Assembly (NCBI RefSeq): GCF_024281035.1 | Contig: NZ_JAMXLH010000021.1 | Location: forward strand, 1 to 64,000 | Direction: 5' to 3' | Length of the DNA stretch: 64,000 nt | From: Paraburkholderia sp. | GTDB lineage: Bacteria > Pseudomonadota > Gammaproteobacteria > Burkholderiales > Burkholderiaceae | Shown: positions 27,642-36,431 of the stretch, piece after piece | Layout: every line of letters starts with the position of its first letter | Numbering within the stretch: the first letter of the stretch is position 1 | The notes under the pieces: model-generated | Told to the model about the DNA's origin: nothing | Databases searched by the model: none | The model's input: the letters and a program-made list of their open reading frames with translations, nothing else | Made by a program: the position numbers and the translations under genes

Positions 27642-30581
27642 ATGTCCGACGCGCTCAAATCCAACGCCGGCTGCGGCTCCGGCAATTGCAGCTGCAAATC
27701 TCAGGCGATGAAACAACGCCCGCCGTTCGACGACACCGATTACGGCACGCCCGAGCGTCATTCCGACATCGACGTGACGCTCGAAATCGACGGCCAGTGC
27801 GTGACGGTGCCCGCGGGCACGTCCGTCATGCGCGCCGCCGTCGAGGCAGGCGTGAATGTGCCGAAGCTCTGCGCCACCGATACGCTCGAACCCTTCGGCT
27901 CGTGCCGTCTGTGTCTCGTCGAGATCGAGGGGCGGCGCGGCTATCCGGCTTCGTGCACGACGCCCGTCGAAGCGGGCATGAAAGTGCGCACGCAAAGCGA
28001 TCGCCTCCAGGATCTGCGCCGCAACGTGATGGAGCTGTATATCTCCGATCACCCGCTCGACTGTCTCACCTGCCCCGCCAACGGCGACTGCGAACTGCAG
28101 GACATGGCCGGCGTGACGGGCCTGCGCGAAGTGCGCTACGGCTTCGACGGCGTCAACCACCTCAAGGACAAGAAGGACGAGTCGAATCCGTACTTCACCT
28201 ACGATCCGTCGAAGTGCATCGTCTGCAACCGCTGCGTGCGCGCATGCGAGGAAACGCAGGGCACGTTCGCGCTGACGATCTCGGGCCGCGGCTTCGATTC
28301 GCGCGTCGCGGCGGGCATGAGCGAGCCGTTCATGGATTCGGAATGCGTGTCGTGCGGTGCGTGCGTGGCCGCCTGCCCGACCGCGACGCTGCAGGAAAAG
28401 ACCGTCGTGATGCTCGGCCAGCCCGAGCACTCGGTCATCACGACCTGCGCCTATTGCGGCGTGGGCTGCGCGTTCAAGGCCGAGATGAAGGGCAACCAGG
28501 TCGTGCGCATGGTGCCGCACAGGAACGGCCAGGCGAACGAAGGGCACGCGTGCGTGAAGGGCCGCTTCGCGTGGGGCTACGCGACGCACAAGGACCGCAT
28601 CAAGAAGCCGATGATTCGCGCGAAGATCACCGATCCGTGGCGCGAAGTGAGCTGGGACGAAGCGATCCAGTACGCCGCGAGCGAGTTCCGCCGCATTCAG
28701 GACAAGTACGGCCGCGACTCGATCGGCGGCATTACGTCATCGCGCTGCACGAACGAGGAAACCTATCTCGTGCAGAAGCTCGTGCGCGCCGCGTTCGGCA
28801 ACAACAACGTCGATACCTGTGCGCGCGTGTGCCACTCGCCGACCGGCTACGGCCTGAAAACGACGATCGGCGAATCGGCCGGCACGCAGACGTTCGCGTC
28901 CATCGACCACTCCGACGTCATCGTGGTGATCGGTGCGAATCCGACCGACGGCCATCCGGTATTCGGCTCGCGCCTGAAGCGCCGCGTGCGCGAGGGCGCC
29001 AAACTGATCGTCGTGGATCCGCGCCGCATCGACATCGTCGATACCCCGCACGTCAAGGCCACGCATCACCTGCAACTGCGCCCGGGCACCAACGTCGCCA
29101 TCGTCAACGCACTCGCGCACGTGATCGTCACCGAGGGGCTCGTCAACGAAGCGTTTGTCGCCGAGCGTTGCGAAACGCCCGCCTTCGAGCAATGGCGCGA
29201 TTTCGTCACGCTGCCCGAAAACGCGCCGGAGGCGACCGAAGCGCTTACCGGCGTGCCCGCGAAAAGCGTGCGCGAAGCGGCGCGTCTGTACGCAAAAGGC
29301 GGTAACGCCGCGATCTATTACGGCCTCGGCGTCACGGAACACGCGCAAGGCTCGACGATGGTGATGGGCATCGCGAACCTCGCGATGGTGACCGGCAACA
29401 TCGGTCGCGAAGGCGTGGGCGTGAATCCGCTGCGCGGCCAGAACAACGTGCAGGGCTCGTGCGACATGGGTTCGTTCCCGCACGAACTGCCGGGCTATCG
29501 CCATGTGGGCGACGTCGCCACGCGCAGCCTCTTCGAGGACGCATGGAACGTCGCGCTGCAGGCCGAGCCGGGGCTGCGCCTGCCGAACATGTTCGAAGCG
29601 GCGCTCGACGGCACCTTCATGGGCCTTTACTGCCAGGGCGAGGACATCGTCCAGTCGGACCCGAATACGCAGCATGTCACGGCCGCGCTGTCGTCGATGG
29701 AATGCATCGTCGTGCAGGACATCTTCCTGAACGAGACGGCCAAGTATGCGCACGTCCTGCTGCCCGGTTCGTCGTTCCTCGAAAAGGACGGCACGTTCAC
29801 CAACGCCGAACGCCGCATCTCGCGCGTGCGCAAGGTGATGCCGCCGCTCGGCGGTTACGCCGACTGGGAAGTCACGATCCTGCTCTCGCGCGCGCTCGGC
29901 TACGAGATGAACTACACGCATCCGTCGCAGATCATGGACGAGATCGCGCGCCTCACGCCGACGTTCCACGGCGTCTCGTACGCGCGGCTCGAGGAACTCG
30001 GCAGCATCCAGTGGCCGTGCAACGAAGCCGCACCCGACGGCACGCCGATCATGCACGTCGACGAATTCGTGCGCGGCAAGGGCAAGTTCGTGATCACGAA
30101 GTTCATCGCGACGCCGGAGAAGGTCACGCGGCGCTATCCGCTGCTGCTCACCACGGGCCGCATCCTCTCGCAGTACAACGTGGGCGCGCAGACACGGCGC
30201 ACCGACAACTCGCGCTGGCACGAAGAGGACCGGCTCGAAATCCATCCGGTCGACGCCGAAGATCGCGGCATTCGCGACGGCGACTGGGTCGGCATCGAAT
30301 CGCGCGCGGGGCACACCGTGCAGCGTGCGAAGGTCAGTACGCGCATGCAGCCGGGCGTGGTCTACACGACGTTCCACTTCCCCGAATCGGGCGCGAACGT
30401 CATCACGACCGAGTCGTCCGACTGGGCCACCAACTGCCCCGAGTACAAGGTGACCGCGGTGCAGGTGAGCCACGTGCAGCAGCCGTCGGAGTGGCAGCGC
30501 GCGTACGCGCGCTTCAACGCCGAGCAGCTCGAACTGCACCGCTCGCGCGAAAGCAATACTGTTACGACCTCTGGAAAATGA
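27642..30581 (+). CDS. fdsA: NAD-dependent formate dehydrogenase, alpha (molybdenum) subunit
   Basis: Catalytic subunit oxidising formate to CO2 at a bis-MGD molybdenum site. The 979 residues carry an N-terminal [2Fe-2S] ferredoxin domain (LEPFGSCRLCLVEIEGRR), a His-Cys3 cluster (DHPLDCLTCPANGDCELQ), two [4Fe-4S] ferredoxin motifs (CIVCNRCVRAC and CVSCGACVAACP), the molybdopterin-domain cluster CAYCGVGC, and the Mo-ligand Cys397 followed by His398 in RVCHSPTGYGLK. A Cys-rich start (AGCGSGNCSCKSQ) precedes the region that aligns with known FdsA. The enzyme uses Cys, not selenocysteine. Confidence 0.96.
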   Translation: MSDALKSNAGCGSGNCSCKSQAMKQRPPFDDTDYGTPERHSDIDVTLEIDGQCVTVPAGTSVMRAAVEAGVNVPKLCATDTLEPFGSCRLCLVEIEGRRGYPASCTTPVEAGMKVRTQSDRLQDLRRNVMELYISDHPLDCLTCPANGDCELQDMAGVTGLREVRYGFDGVNHLKDKKDESNPYFTYDPSKCIVCNRCVRACEETQGTFALTISGRGFDSRVAAGMSEPFMDSECVSCGACVAACPTATLQEKTVVMLGQPEHSVITTCAYCGVGCAFKAEMKGNQVVRMVPHRNGQANEGHACVKGRFAWGYATHKDRIKKPMIRAKITDPWREVSWDEAIQYAASEFRRIQDKYGRDSIGGITSSRCTNEETYLVQKLVRAAFGNNNVDTCARVCHSPTGYGLKTTIGESAGTQTFASIDHSDVIVVIGANPTDGHPVFGSRLKRRVREGAKLIVVDPRRIDIVDTPHVKATHHLQLRPGTNVAIVNALAHVIVTEGLVNEAFVAERCETPAFEQWRDFVTLPENAPEATEALTGVPAKSVREAARLYAKGGNAAIYYGLGVTEHAQGSTMVMGIANLAMVTGNIGREGVGVNPLRGQNNVQGSCDMGSFPHELPGYRHVGDVATRSLFEDAWNVALQAEPGLRLPNMFEAALDGTFMGLYCQGEDIVQSDPNTQHVTAALSSMECIVVQDIFLNETAKYAHVLLPGSSFLEKDGTFTNAERRISRVRKVMPPLGGYADWEVTILLSRALGYEMNYTHPSQIMDEIARLTPTFHGVSYARLEELGSIQWPCNEAAPDGTPIMHVDEFVRGKGKFVITKFIATPEKVTRRYPLLLTTGRILSQYNVGAQTRRTDNSRWHEEDRLEIHPVDAEDRGIRDGDWVGIESRAGHTVQRAKVSTRMQPGVVYTTFHFPESGANVITTESSDWATNCPEYKVTAVQVSHVQQPSEWQRAYARFNAEQLELHRSRESNTVTTSGK

Positions 30582-30585
30582 AGCG

Positions 30586-30828
30586 ATGAAAGCAGACCTT
30601 CTTGTTGATATGGCCAACCAGATCGGCATGTTCTTCGACTCGCTGCCCGATCGCGAGGAGGCGCTCAAAGGCATTGCGGAGCACATCCGCCGCTTCTGGG
30701 AACCGCGCATGCGCCGGGTGCTGCTCGCCGAACTCGACGGCGGCGCGGAGGCAGCCGGGCTCACGGAGATCGTGTTCGTCGCGTTGACGAAGTATCGCGA
30801 ATCGCTGACACCCGCTGCAGTGGGCTAA
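30586..30828 (+). CDS. fdsD: Formate dehydrogenase delta subunit
   Basis: 80-residue helical protein of the FdsD family (MANQIGMFFDSLPDREEAL, HIRRFWEPRMRRVLL), needed for assembly or maturation of the FdsABG complex. It starts 5 bp after the fdsA stop. In Cupriavidus the sulfurtransferase gene fdsC (fdhD-like) lies between fdsA and fdsD; it is missing here. Confidence 0.92.
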   Translation: MKADLLVDMANQIGMFFDSLPDREEALKGIAEHIRRFWEPRMRRVLLAELDGGAEAAGLTEIVFVALTKYRESLTPAAVG

Positions 30829-30880
30829 AGCGCGGGCTGAAAACACGCGCGGCTGAACTGCCGAAAGCATGACGATGAGT

Positions 30881-30911
30881 GGCGCGCACGGGCAGTTTGC
30901 CGTGCGCGCCA
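30881..30911. terminator. Possible terminator between fdsD and the monooxygenase
   Basis: GC-rich inverted repeat with arms GGCGCGCACGG / CCGTGCGCGCC between the convergent genes. It has no T-run, so it may be only a hairpin. Confidence 0.35.
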
Positions 30912-30920
30912 TTTGCTATT

Positions 30921-30954
30921 GGTGTTGTGCTGCGGTTGGTGTTGTGCTGCGGTT
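30921..30954. repeat. Perfect 17-bp tandem duplication
   Basis: GGTGTTGTGCTGCGGTT occurs twice head to tail in the short non-coding space before the monooxygenase stop codon. Confidence 0.85.
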
Positions 30955-30974
30955 CCTGCGCTGCGGTGCAGCGC

Positions 30975-32675
30975 TCACTCCCGCTCGACGCTTACCGGCT
31001 GGACGCCGTTCGCCGCGAACCAGGTCTCGCACAGGCGCAGCACGCCATTGGTATCGGACGACGGCCGCCCGCGCGCGCACAGATATCCATCCGGGCGCAC
31101 GAGATAGAACGCGGGGCGCGTGCGCCCGTACGACTCGGCGAGCGACGGCGCGCCCTCGCCTTCCGGCGTCGTATCGCCGTTCGGCGCATCGCAGAGCCAC
31201 CATACGCGCAGCGCCTGCGGCAGGATCCGCTCGATTGCCTCCACGAAGTTCTTCAGCGCCTCGGTCGCACGCGCGGCGCTGCCGTTCTGCGTCGCACCGT
31301 TCGCCCCGCCCTCCTCCACGAGCAAAAACAGCGAGAAGCTCGCCGGGTCGTGCAGGTCGAAAATGCGCCCTTTGCCGGGCGCCTTCCCGAGCGGTCCGTC
31401 GATCACGCGCGCAAGCGCATCGGGTGCGCGTTCGCCCGCGCGCGGGCCGCCGTCCACCATGTGTTCGAGCGTGAGCGGGCTGCGCCGGTACTGAATCGAC
31501 AGTTCACTCACGGCCTGGCGCGCGGCATCGCGCAACGGGCCGAGCGCGACGAGCGCCGGCATCACGCGCTCGCGCAGCAGCTTCATCGGACCATGGTCCG
31601 CTTCCGCGAGCTGCATCATGAAGCTCGTCTGCTGCAGCACGATGCGCTCGATCGGATAGCGTTCGGCGTGATAGGTGTCGAGCAGGCGCTCGGGCGCGCC
31701 GCCCGCGAGCACGCGTGCGAGCTTCCAGCCGAGATTGAACGCTTCCTGAATGCCCGTATTCATGCCCTGCGCGCCGGCCGGGCTGTGCACGTGCGCCGCA
31801 TCGCCCGCGAAGAACACACGCTCCATGCGCAGCTCGCGCACCATGCGGCTGTTCACGCTGAAATACGACGCCCAGTTCATGTCCGCGAGCGAGACGGGAT
31901 GATGCACGCGCCGCTCGACGATCGCGCGGCATTCTTCGAGCGTCGGCACCGGAATCGCGCCTTCGGGAGCGGCAGGCACCGCGGCCTTGCAATCGGCGAT
32001 CAGACGCCAGCGGCCTTTGCCAAAAGGAAACAGCGCCGCCAGGCCGTCACCGGATGCGAACACATGGAATTCGTCGTCGGGCCAGGGCGTCTCTGCGGCG
32101 ACATCGGCAAGCAGGAACGACTGCGCGAACGTCTCGCCGTCGAACTTCATCGCGAGCTTGTGCCGTATCGTGCTGTGCGCGCCGTCCGCGGCAATCAGAT
32201 AGGCACTGCGTATCGACTCGTTGCGCCCGTTCGCACGCCGCACTTCGGCATTCACGCCCGCCGAACCCTGCGTGAACGTCAGCAATTCGCTGCCACGCTC
32301 GACCTCGACGCCGAGAGTCGCGAGATGATCGGTGAGAATGCGCTCGGTGACGGCCTGGTCCAGAAACAGCAAGTACGGATAACGCGTGAGGAGCGGATCG
32401 AAATCGAGCCGCGCGCGGCGCAAGCCGTTCGAATAGAGGTTCGCGACGTGGGCGCGATGGCCGAGTTCGAGAAACGGCTCGACGATGCGGTGCTGTTCGA
32501 AGAGTTCGAGTGTGCGCGCCTGAATGCCGATGGCGCGAGAGTGACGTCCTGGCTCAGGCGCGCGATCGATCAGGCGGACCGGAATGCGCGCGCGGGCGAG
32601 ACTCATCGCAGCGGCGAGACCCGTAGGCCCCGCGCCGACGATGAGCACGGGCGGCAAGGAAGAAGCCACGGTCAT
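30975..32675 (-). CDS. FAD-dependent aromatic monooxygenase (phenol hydroxylase-like)
   Basis: Class A flavoprotein hydroxylase family that uses NAD(P)H and O2 on an aromatic or phenolic ring. In 566 residues: N-terminal FAD motif LIVGAGPTGLAAAMSLA (about 11-27), the DG motif AADGAHSTIRHKL, the second FAD motif VFFAGDAAHVHSPAGAQGMN (about 285-305), and a C-terminal thioredoxin-like domain as in PheA/TfdB/MhpA relatives. The ATG at 32675 is chosen for its GGAGGT 5 bases upstream. No ring-cleavage genes are adjacent, so the substrate cannot be inferred. Confidence 0.85.
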   Translation of the reverse strand: MTVASSLPPVLIVGAGPTGLAAAMSLARARIPVRLIDRAPEPGRHSRAIGIQARTLELFEQHRIVEPFLELGHRAHVANLYSNGLRRARLDFDPLLTRYPYLLFLDQAVTERILTDHLATLGVEVERGSELLTFTQGSAGVNAEVRRANGRNESIRSAYLIAADGAHSTIRHKLAMKFDGETFAQSFLLADVAAETPWPDDEFHVFASGDGLAALFPFGKGRWRLIADCKAAVPAAPEGAIPVPTLEECRAIVERRVHHPVSLADMNWASYFSVNSRMVRELRMERVFFAGDAAHVHSPAGAQGMNTGIQEAFNLGWKLARVLAGGAPERLLDTYHAERYPIERIVLQQTSFMMQLAEADHGPMKLLRERVMPALVALGPLRDAARQAVSELSIQYRRSPLTLEHMVDGGPRAGERAPDALARVIDGPLGKAPGKGRIFDLHDPASFSLFLLVEEGGANGATQNGSAARATEALKNFVEAIERILPQALRVWWLCDAPNGDTTPEGEGAPSLAESYGRTRPAFYLVRPDGYLCARGRPSSDTNGVLRLCETWFAANGVQPVSVERE

Positions 32676-32787
32676 GCAGACCTCCATGCGGTCGACATGA
32701 ACCGTAGTGTACGCCCGCCATCCGCGCGCCCATGCTTGCGGCGCATCAATGGGCGGGATAGCCCTGATCAGTGCGGATCAGGGCGGA

Positions 32788-33978
32788 TCAATGCGGATGG
32801 GGCGGGTGGTCGAGCGCGCAGCGGTGTCCGGACGTGCCCATATCGACCTGCAGCGTCACGTGCTTCATGCGGTAGTGCTTGCCGAGCGCATGGACGATGC
32901 CGTCGAGCACGTCGTCGCCCGGATGGCCCGCGGGCATCACGAGGTGCGCGCTCAGCGCGTTGCCCGTGGTCGAGAGCGCCCAGACGTGCAGATCGTGGAC
33001 GTCCGTCACGCCGTCCTGCGCCGCGAGGAAGGCATGGATGCGCTCCATGTCGACGCCCTGGGGCACTGCTGCGAGCGCGAGCCGGACCGACTCGCGCAAG
33101 AGGCCCCATGTGCCATAGAGGATCACGAGCACGACCAGGATGCTCATGACCGGGTCGATCCAGGTCATGCCGGTGGCGAGGATCACGAGCCCGCTGACGG
33201 CAACGGCCGCCGACACGCCCGCATCGGCGGCCATGTGCAGGAACGCGCCGCGGATGTTCAGATCCTCCTTCTGGCCGCGCATGAAGAGCCAGGCGGAGAA
33301 ACCGTTGACGACCATGCCGATGGTCGCGACGACGAACACGTCGAAGCCCGCCACGGGTGCGGGCGAGATGAGCCGGTCGACGGCCTCCATGATGATCGCG
33401 CCGCACGCGACCAGCAGGAGCGCGGCGTTCGCGAGCGAAGCGAGTATCGACGAGCTGCCGAAGCCGAACGTGTAGCGTGCGGATGGCCGGCGCGTGGCGA
33501 GCCACGCGGCGCCCCAGGCGAGCAGCAGGCCGAGGACATCGGAGAGATTGTGGCCGGCGTCGGCGAGAAGCGCAGTCGAATGGGCGATGACGCCGTAAAT
33601 CGCCTGCACGACGACGATCACGACGTTCAGCACGACGGCCAGCGCGAAGGCGCGGCCGTGGCCTACTGCGGGCGTGTGGTGGTGATGGTGGCCGTGGCCG
33701 TGCGCGTGGTCGTGCGCGTGGTCGTGCGCGTGGTCGTGCCCGTGATCGCTGTCGTGATCGCTGTCGTGATTCTCATTGTGATCGTGATGCTGGTCGTGGT
33801 CGTGGTCATGGTCATGCGGGTGGCCCGCTTCATGCGCGTGCTCAGCTTCATGCGCGTGCCCATGCTGACCGGTGCGATGGGCGGTCTCGCCCGCCTTGTC
33901 GTGGTCGAACCACACGGGCGCGTGCTCGTCCTCGCGCTCCTCGGCCACGCCCTGCTGCTTGCGCTCCCCGCTCATCAC
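32788..33978 (-). CDS. Cation diffusion facilitator metal exporter with His-rich N-terminus
   Basis: Inner-membrane divalent metal/proton antiporter (Zn, Co, Ni or Cd type). The 396 residues begin with a cytoplasmic region of about 100 residues packed with His and Asp (HDHAHDHAHDHAHGHGHHHH), then six transmembrane helices with the metal-site motifs STALLADAGHNLSD and HMAADAGVS, and a C-terminal cytoplasmic domain (VTDVHDLHVWALSTTGNALS, HVTLQVD) ending in HPPHPH. Its start overlaps the stop of the ArsR-type regulator by four bases. The His region is partly encoded by 12-bp repeats, so its length may vary between strains. Confidence 0.93.
   Translation of the reverse strand: MMSGERKQQGVAEEREDEHAPVWFDHDKAGETAHRTGQHGHAHEAEHAHEAGHPHDHDHDHDQHHDHNENHDSDHDSDHGHDHAHDHAHDHAHGHGHHHHHTPAVGHGRAFALAVVLNVVIVVVQAIYGVIAHSTALLADAGHNLSDVLGLLLAWGAAWLATRRPSARYTFGFGSSSILASLANAALLLVACGAIIMEAVDRLISPAPVAGFDVFVVATIGMVVNGFSAWLFMRGQKEDLNIRGAFLHMAADAGVSAAVAVSGLVILATGMTWIDPVMSILVVLVILYGTWGLLRESVRLALAAVPQGVDMERIHAFLAAQDGVTDVHDLHVWALSTTGNALSAHLVMPAGHPGDDVLDGIVHALGKHYRMKHVTLQVDMGTSGHRCALDHPPHPH
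33699..33770. repeat. Six 12-bp repeats coding the His/Asp region of the CDF exporter
   Basis: Three exact CGTGCGCGTGGT units, one CGTGCCCGTGAT and two CGCTGTCGTGAT, in phase, encoding four-residue His/Asp blocks. Repeat number could change by slippage without breaking the frame. Confidence 0.85.
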
Positions 33979-34295
33979 GCGTGCTCCTGCCAGTCCGCGA
34001 CCGGCTCCGCAACGTGCTCGAGCATGCCCGCGAGCATCGCGCTGATGTGCGCGTCGGCGGCGGCATAAAACACCTGCTTGCCCTCACGTTCGGCCCGCAC
34101 GATGCGCGCCGCGCGCAGCAGCCGCAAATGATGGCTCACGAGCGACGGCGAAAGCCCGAGGGCTTCCGCGATCGCACCTACCGCGAGCCGGTCGTGCGCG
34201 CACGCGAGCACGATGCGCAAACGCGTGGGGTCGCCAAGCAGACGAAAGAGGTCCGCAAGCGGCGCCACGCGTTCATCGTCGTAAAACGGGGTCAT
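33975..34295 (-). CDS. ArsR/SmtB-family metal-responsive repressor
   Basis: 106-residue winged-helix repressor: LADLFRLLGDPTRLRIVLA, the recognition region LGLSPSLVSHHLRLLRAARI, and the wing EREGKQVFYAAADAH. The C-terminus has His residues (ADAHISAMLAGMLEHV, WQEHA) that could form an alpha5 zinc site as in SmtB/CzrA. Operon with the CDF exporter through ATGA overlap. An upstream palindrome at 34312-34329 is the likely operator. Confidence 0.92.
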   Translation of the reverse strand: MTPFYDDERVAPLADLFRLLGDPTRLRIVLACAHDRLAVGAIAEALGLSPSLVSHHLRLLRAARIVRAEREGKQVFYAAADAHISAMLAGMLEHVAEPVADWQEHA

Positions 34296-34307
34296 GCATT
34301 CCGCCTA

Positions 34308-34333
34308 AACATGTGAATATGTGTTCACACGTT
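34308..34333. promoter_or_regulatory. Operator palindrome of the ArsR-CDF operon
   Basis: TGTGAA-TATGTG-TTCACA (34312-34329), a perfect 6-6-6 inverted repeat, flanked by AAC and GTT that extend the dyad. Its position 13-38 bases upstream of the ArsR start and its similarity to SmtB/CzrA-type 12-2-12 operators suggest autoregulation by metal. Confidence 0.7.
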
Positions 34334-34427
34334 ATATCAACGCGATTTTACCGTCAAGCGTCGGGACGCTCTCCCGAGTATGGGAAAATGCGCCCTTTGG
34401 AGCTTTTCGGGTTTTGCCTTTTCGGCC

Positions 34428-36311
34428 ATGGAACAGGATTTTGTCCGCGCGTACGCCGCGCATCGCGACGGCCGACTGGACGACGCCGAGCGCGGCTATC
34501 GCGCGACGCTCGCCGCCGATCCCGTGCACGTCGATGCGCTGCACCTGCTCGGCGTGCTGCGGCACCAGCGGGGGCAGCACGCGGAAGCCGCGGATCTCGT
34601 CCGGCGTGCGGTCGATCTGCGCCCGGACGACGCCGCACTCCAGCTGAACCTCGGCAACGCGCTGAAGGCGCTCGGCGAAATCGAGGGTGCGATCGAACGT
34701 TTTCGCAACGCCCTCACGCTCGCGCCCACCTTCCCGCTCGCGCACTACAACCTCGGTAATGCCTATGCCGCACTCGGTCGTCACGAGGACGCGATGTTCT
34801 CGTTCGGCCACGCGGTGCGCCTGCAGCCGGGCGATGCGTCCGCGCACAACAACCTCGGCAACGCATTTCACGCGCTCGGCCGCTACGACGAAGCGATCGA
34901 CGCGTTCCACCGCACGCTGAAGATCCGTCCGGGGCATGCGGGCGCGCACAACAACCTCGGGATGTCGCTGAACGCGCTCGGAGACACGGCGGACGCACTC
35001 GTGCAGTTCCGCGCGGCCCTCGCGGCGCAGCCGCGTTTCGTCGCCGCGCACTTCAACCTCGCGAATACGCTCGACGCCACCGGCCAGCACCATGAAGCGG
35101 TCGCCTCGTTCGAGGCCGCGCTCGCGCTGCAGCCGCGTTTCGCGCCCGCACTGTTTGGCCTCGGCAATGCGCTTGCAGCGCTGGGCCGGCACGACGAAGC
35201 GGTCGTGCCGCTCGAACGCACGGTCGGCATCGATCCGAAATTCGCGCTTGCATGGCTCGCGCTCGGCACGACGCACCACGCGCTCGGCAATCATGAAGCC
35301 GCCGTGCGCGCATTCGACGAAGCCCTGCGCGTGCGCCCCGAACTCGCGGCGGCGCATCTGAATCGCGCGATTGCGTGGCTCACGACCGGCGACTTCCGGC
35401 GCGGCTTGCCCGAGTACGAATGGCGTCTCGATCCGTCCGCGTGCGAACCGGCGCAATTCGATGCGCCCCCGGCGCACGTTGCGCCGCCCATGGCGTTGCC
35501 GCGCTGGCGCGGCGAACCGCTCGACGGCCGCACGCTGTTCGTCGAAGCCGAACAGGGCTTCGGCGACACGCTGCAGTTCGTGCGTTTCGTGCCGCTCGTC
35601 GCCGCGCGCGGTGCGCGCGTCGTGCTGGAAGTACAGCCGCAACTGGTCCCGCTCATCGCGCCCGCCGCCAAAGCCGCGCAGATCACGCTGATCGCCCAGG
35701 GCGCGCCGCGCCCCGCCGCCGACCTGCACTGCCCGCTGCTCTCGCTGCCGCTCGCGCTCGGCACGACCTTCAACGACTTGCCCGCACGCACGCCCTACCT
35801 GTCGGCGCCCGCGCCGTATCTGCGCAAATGGCGCGGATCGCTTGGCGGCCAGGCGAAGCGCAAGATCGGCATCGCGTGGTCGGGGCGGATCCAGAAGCAT
35901 GAAAATCGTTCGCTGCCGCTCCATGCGCTCGAACCGCTTTTCGCACTCGAAGGCATCGACTGGATCGTGCTTCAGCCGCAACTGAGCGACGCGGAACGCG
36001 CCGCGCTCGACGCGCATCCGTGCGCGCGCTCGATTCACCGCCTCGACAGCAAGATCGCCGATTTCGCCGACACGGCCGCCGTAATTGAACGCCTCGATGC
36101 GGTGGTGTCGGTCGATACGTCGATTGCGCACCTCGCGGGCGCACTCGGCGCGAAGCTCTGGCTCATGCTGCCGTTCGCGGCCGACTGGCGCTGGTTCACC
36201 GGCACGGACGAAAGTCCGTGGTATCCGCGCGCGCGGCTCGTGCGCCAGCCGCGGCCGGGCGCGTGGACGGAAGTGGTCGTTGCTGTCGCGAACGATTTGC
36301 GCGATTCGTGA
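34428..36311 (+). CDS. TPR protein with C-terminal glycosyltransferase-like domain
   Basis: 627-residue protein. Residues 1-320 hold about nine TPR units of 34 residues (repeated NLGNAYAALGRHEDAM, NNLGNAFHALGRYDEAI). Residues from about 350 to 627 resemble the TPR-linked glycosyltransferase 9/ADP-heptose type fold (PRWRGEPLDGRTLFVEAEQG, IGIAWSGRIQKHENRSLPL, VSVDTSIAHLAGALGAKLW, DWRWFTGTDESPWYP). Such proteins are often linked to glycosylation of envelope or flagellar proteins, but no acceptor is evident here. ATG 34428 is used because the upstream in-frame ATG adds an unrelated hydrophobic stretch. It is a single gene, closed by a terminator. Confidence 0.82.
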   Translation: MEQDFVRAYAAHRDGRLDDAERGYRATLAADPVHVDALHLLGVLRHQRGQHAEAADLVRRAVDLRPDDAALQLNLGNALKALGEIEGAIERFRNALTLAPTFPLAHYNLGNAYAALGRHEDAMFSFGHAVRLQPGDASAHNNLGNAFHALGRYDEAIDAFHRTLKIRPGHAGAHNNLGMSLNALGDTADALVQFRAALAAQPRFVAAHFNLANTLDATGQHHEAVASFEAALALQPRFAPALFGLGNALAALGRHDEAVVPLERTVGIDPKFALAWLALGTTHHALGNHEAAVRAFDEALRVRPELAAAHLNRAIAWLTTGDFRRGLPEYEWRLDPSACEPAQFDAPPAHVAPPMALPRWRGEPLDGRTLFVEAEQGFGDTLQFVRFVPLVAARGARVVLEVQPQLVPLIAPAAKAAQITLIAQGAPRPAADLHCPLLSLPLALGTTFNDLPARTPYLSAPAPYLRKWRGSLGGQAKRKIGIAWSGRIQKHENRSLPLHALEPLFALEGIDWIVLQPQLSDAERAALDAHPCARSIHRLDSKIADFADTAAVIERLDAVVSVDTSIAHLAGALGAKLWLMLPFAADWRWFTGTDESPWYPRARLVRQPRPGAWTEVVVAVANDLRDS

Positions 36312-36345
36312 GCACTGCGCGTCCTTAGGCCCGCGTTGCACGCAC

Positions 36346-36387
36346 AAAAAATGCCTCGCAAGGTACGTCGTAACCTGCGAGGCATTT
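36346..36387. terminator. Bidirectional terminator between convergent genes
   Basis: Stem AAATGCCTCGCA / TGCGAGGCATTT with an additional AGGT/ACCT pairing inside and an A-run on the left. It serves the TPR gene and the opposing MFS transporter gene. Confidence 0.88.
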
Positions 36388-36431
36388 CGTATTGCAGCGG
36401 CAGCGGCGCGCGCGATTGCGCACGAAGCGCA

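Noticed and set aside
25917..28589. 890-codon minus-strand frame over fdsB and fdsA
   Set aside because: Arg/Ala/His-rich shadow of the formate dehydrogenase genes.
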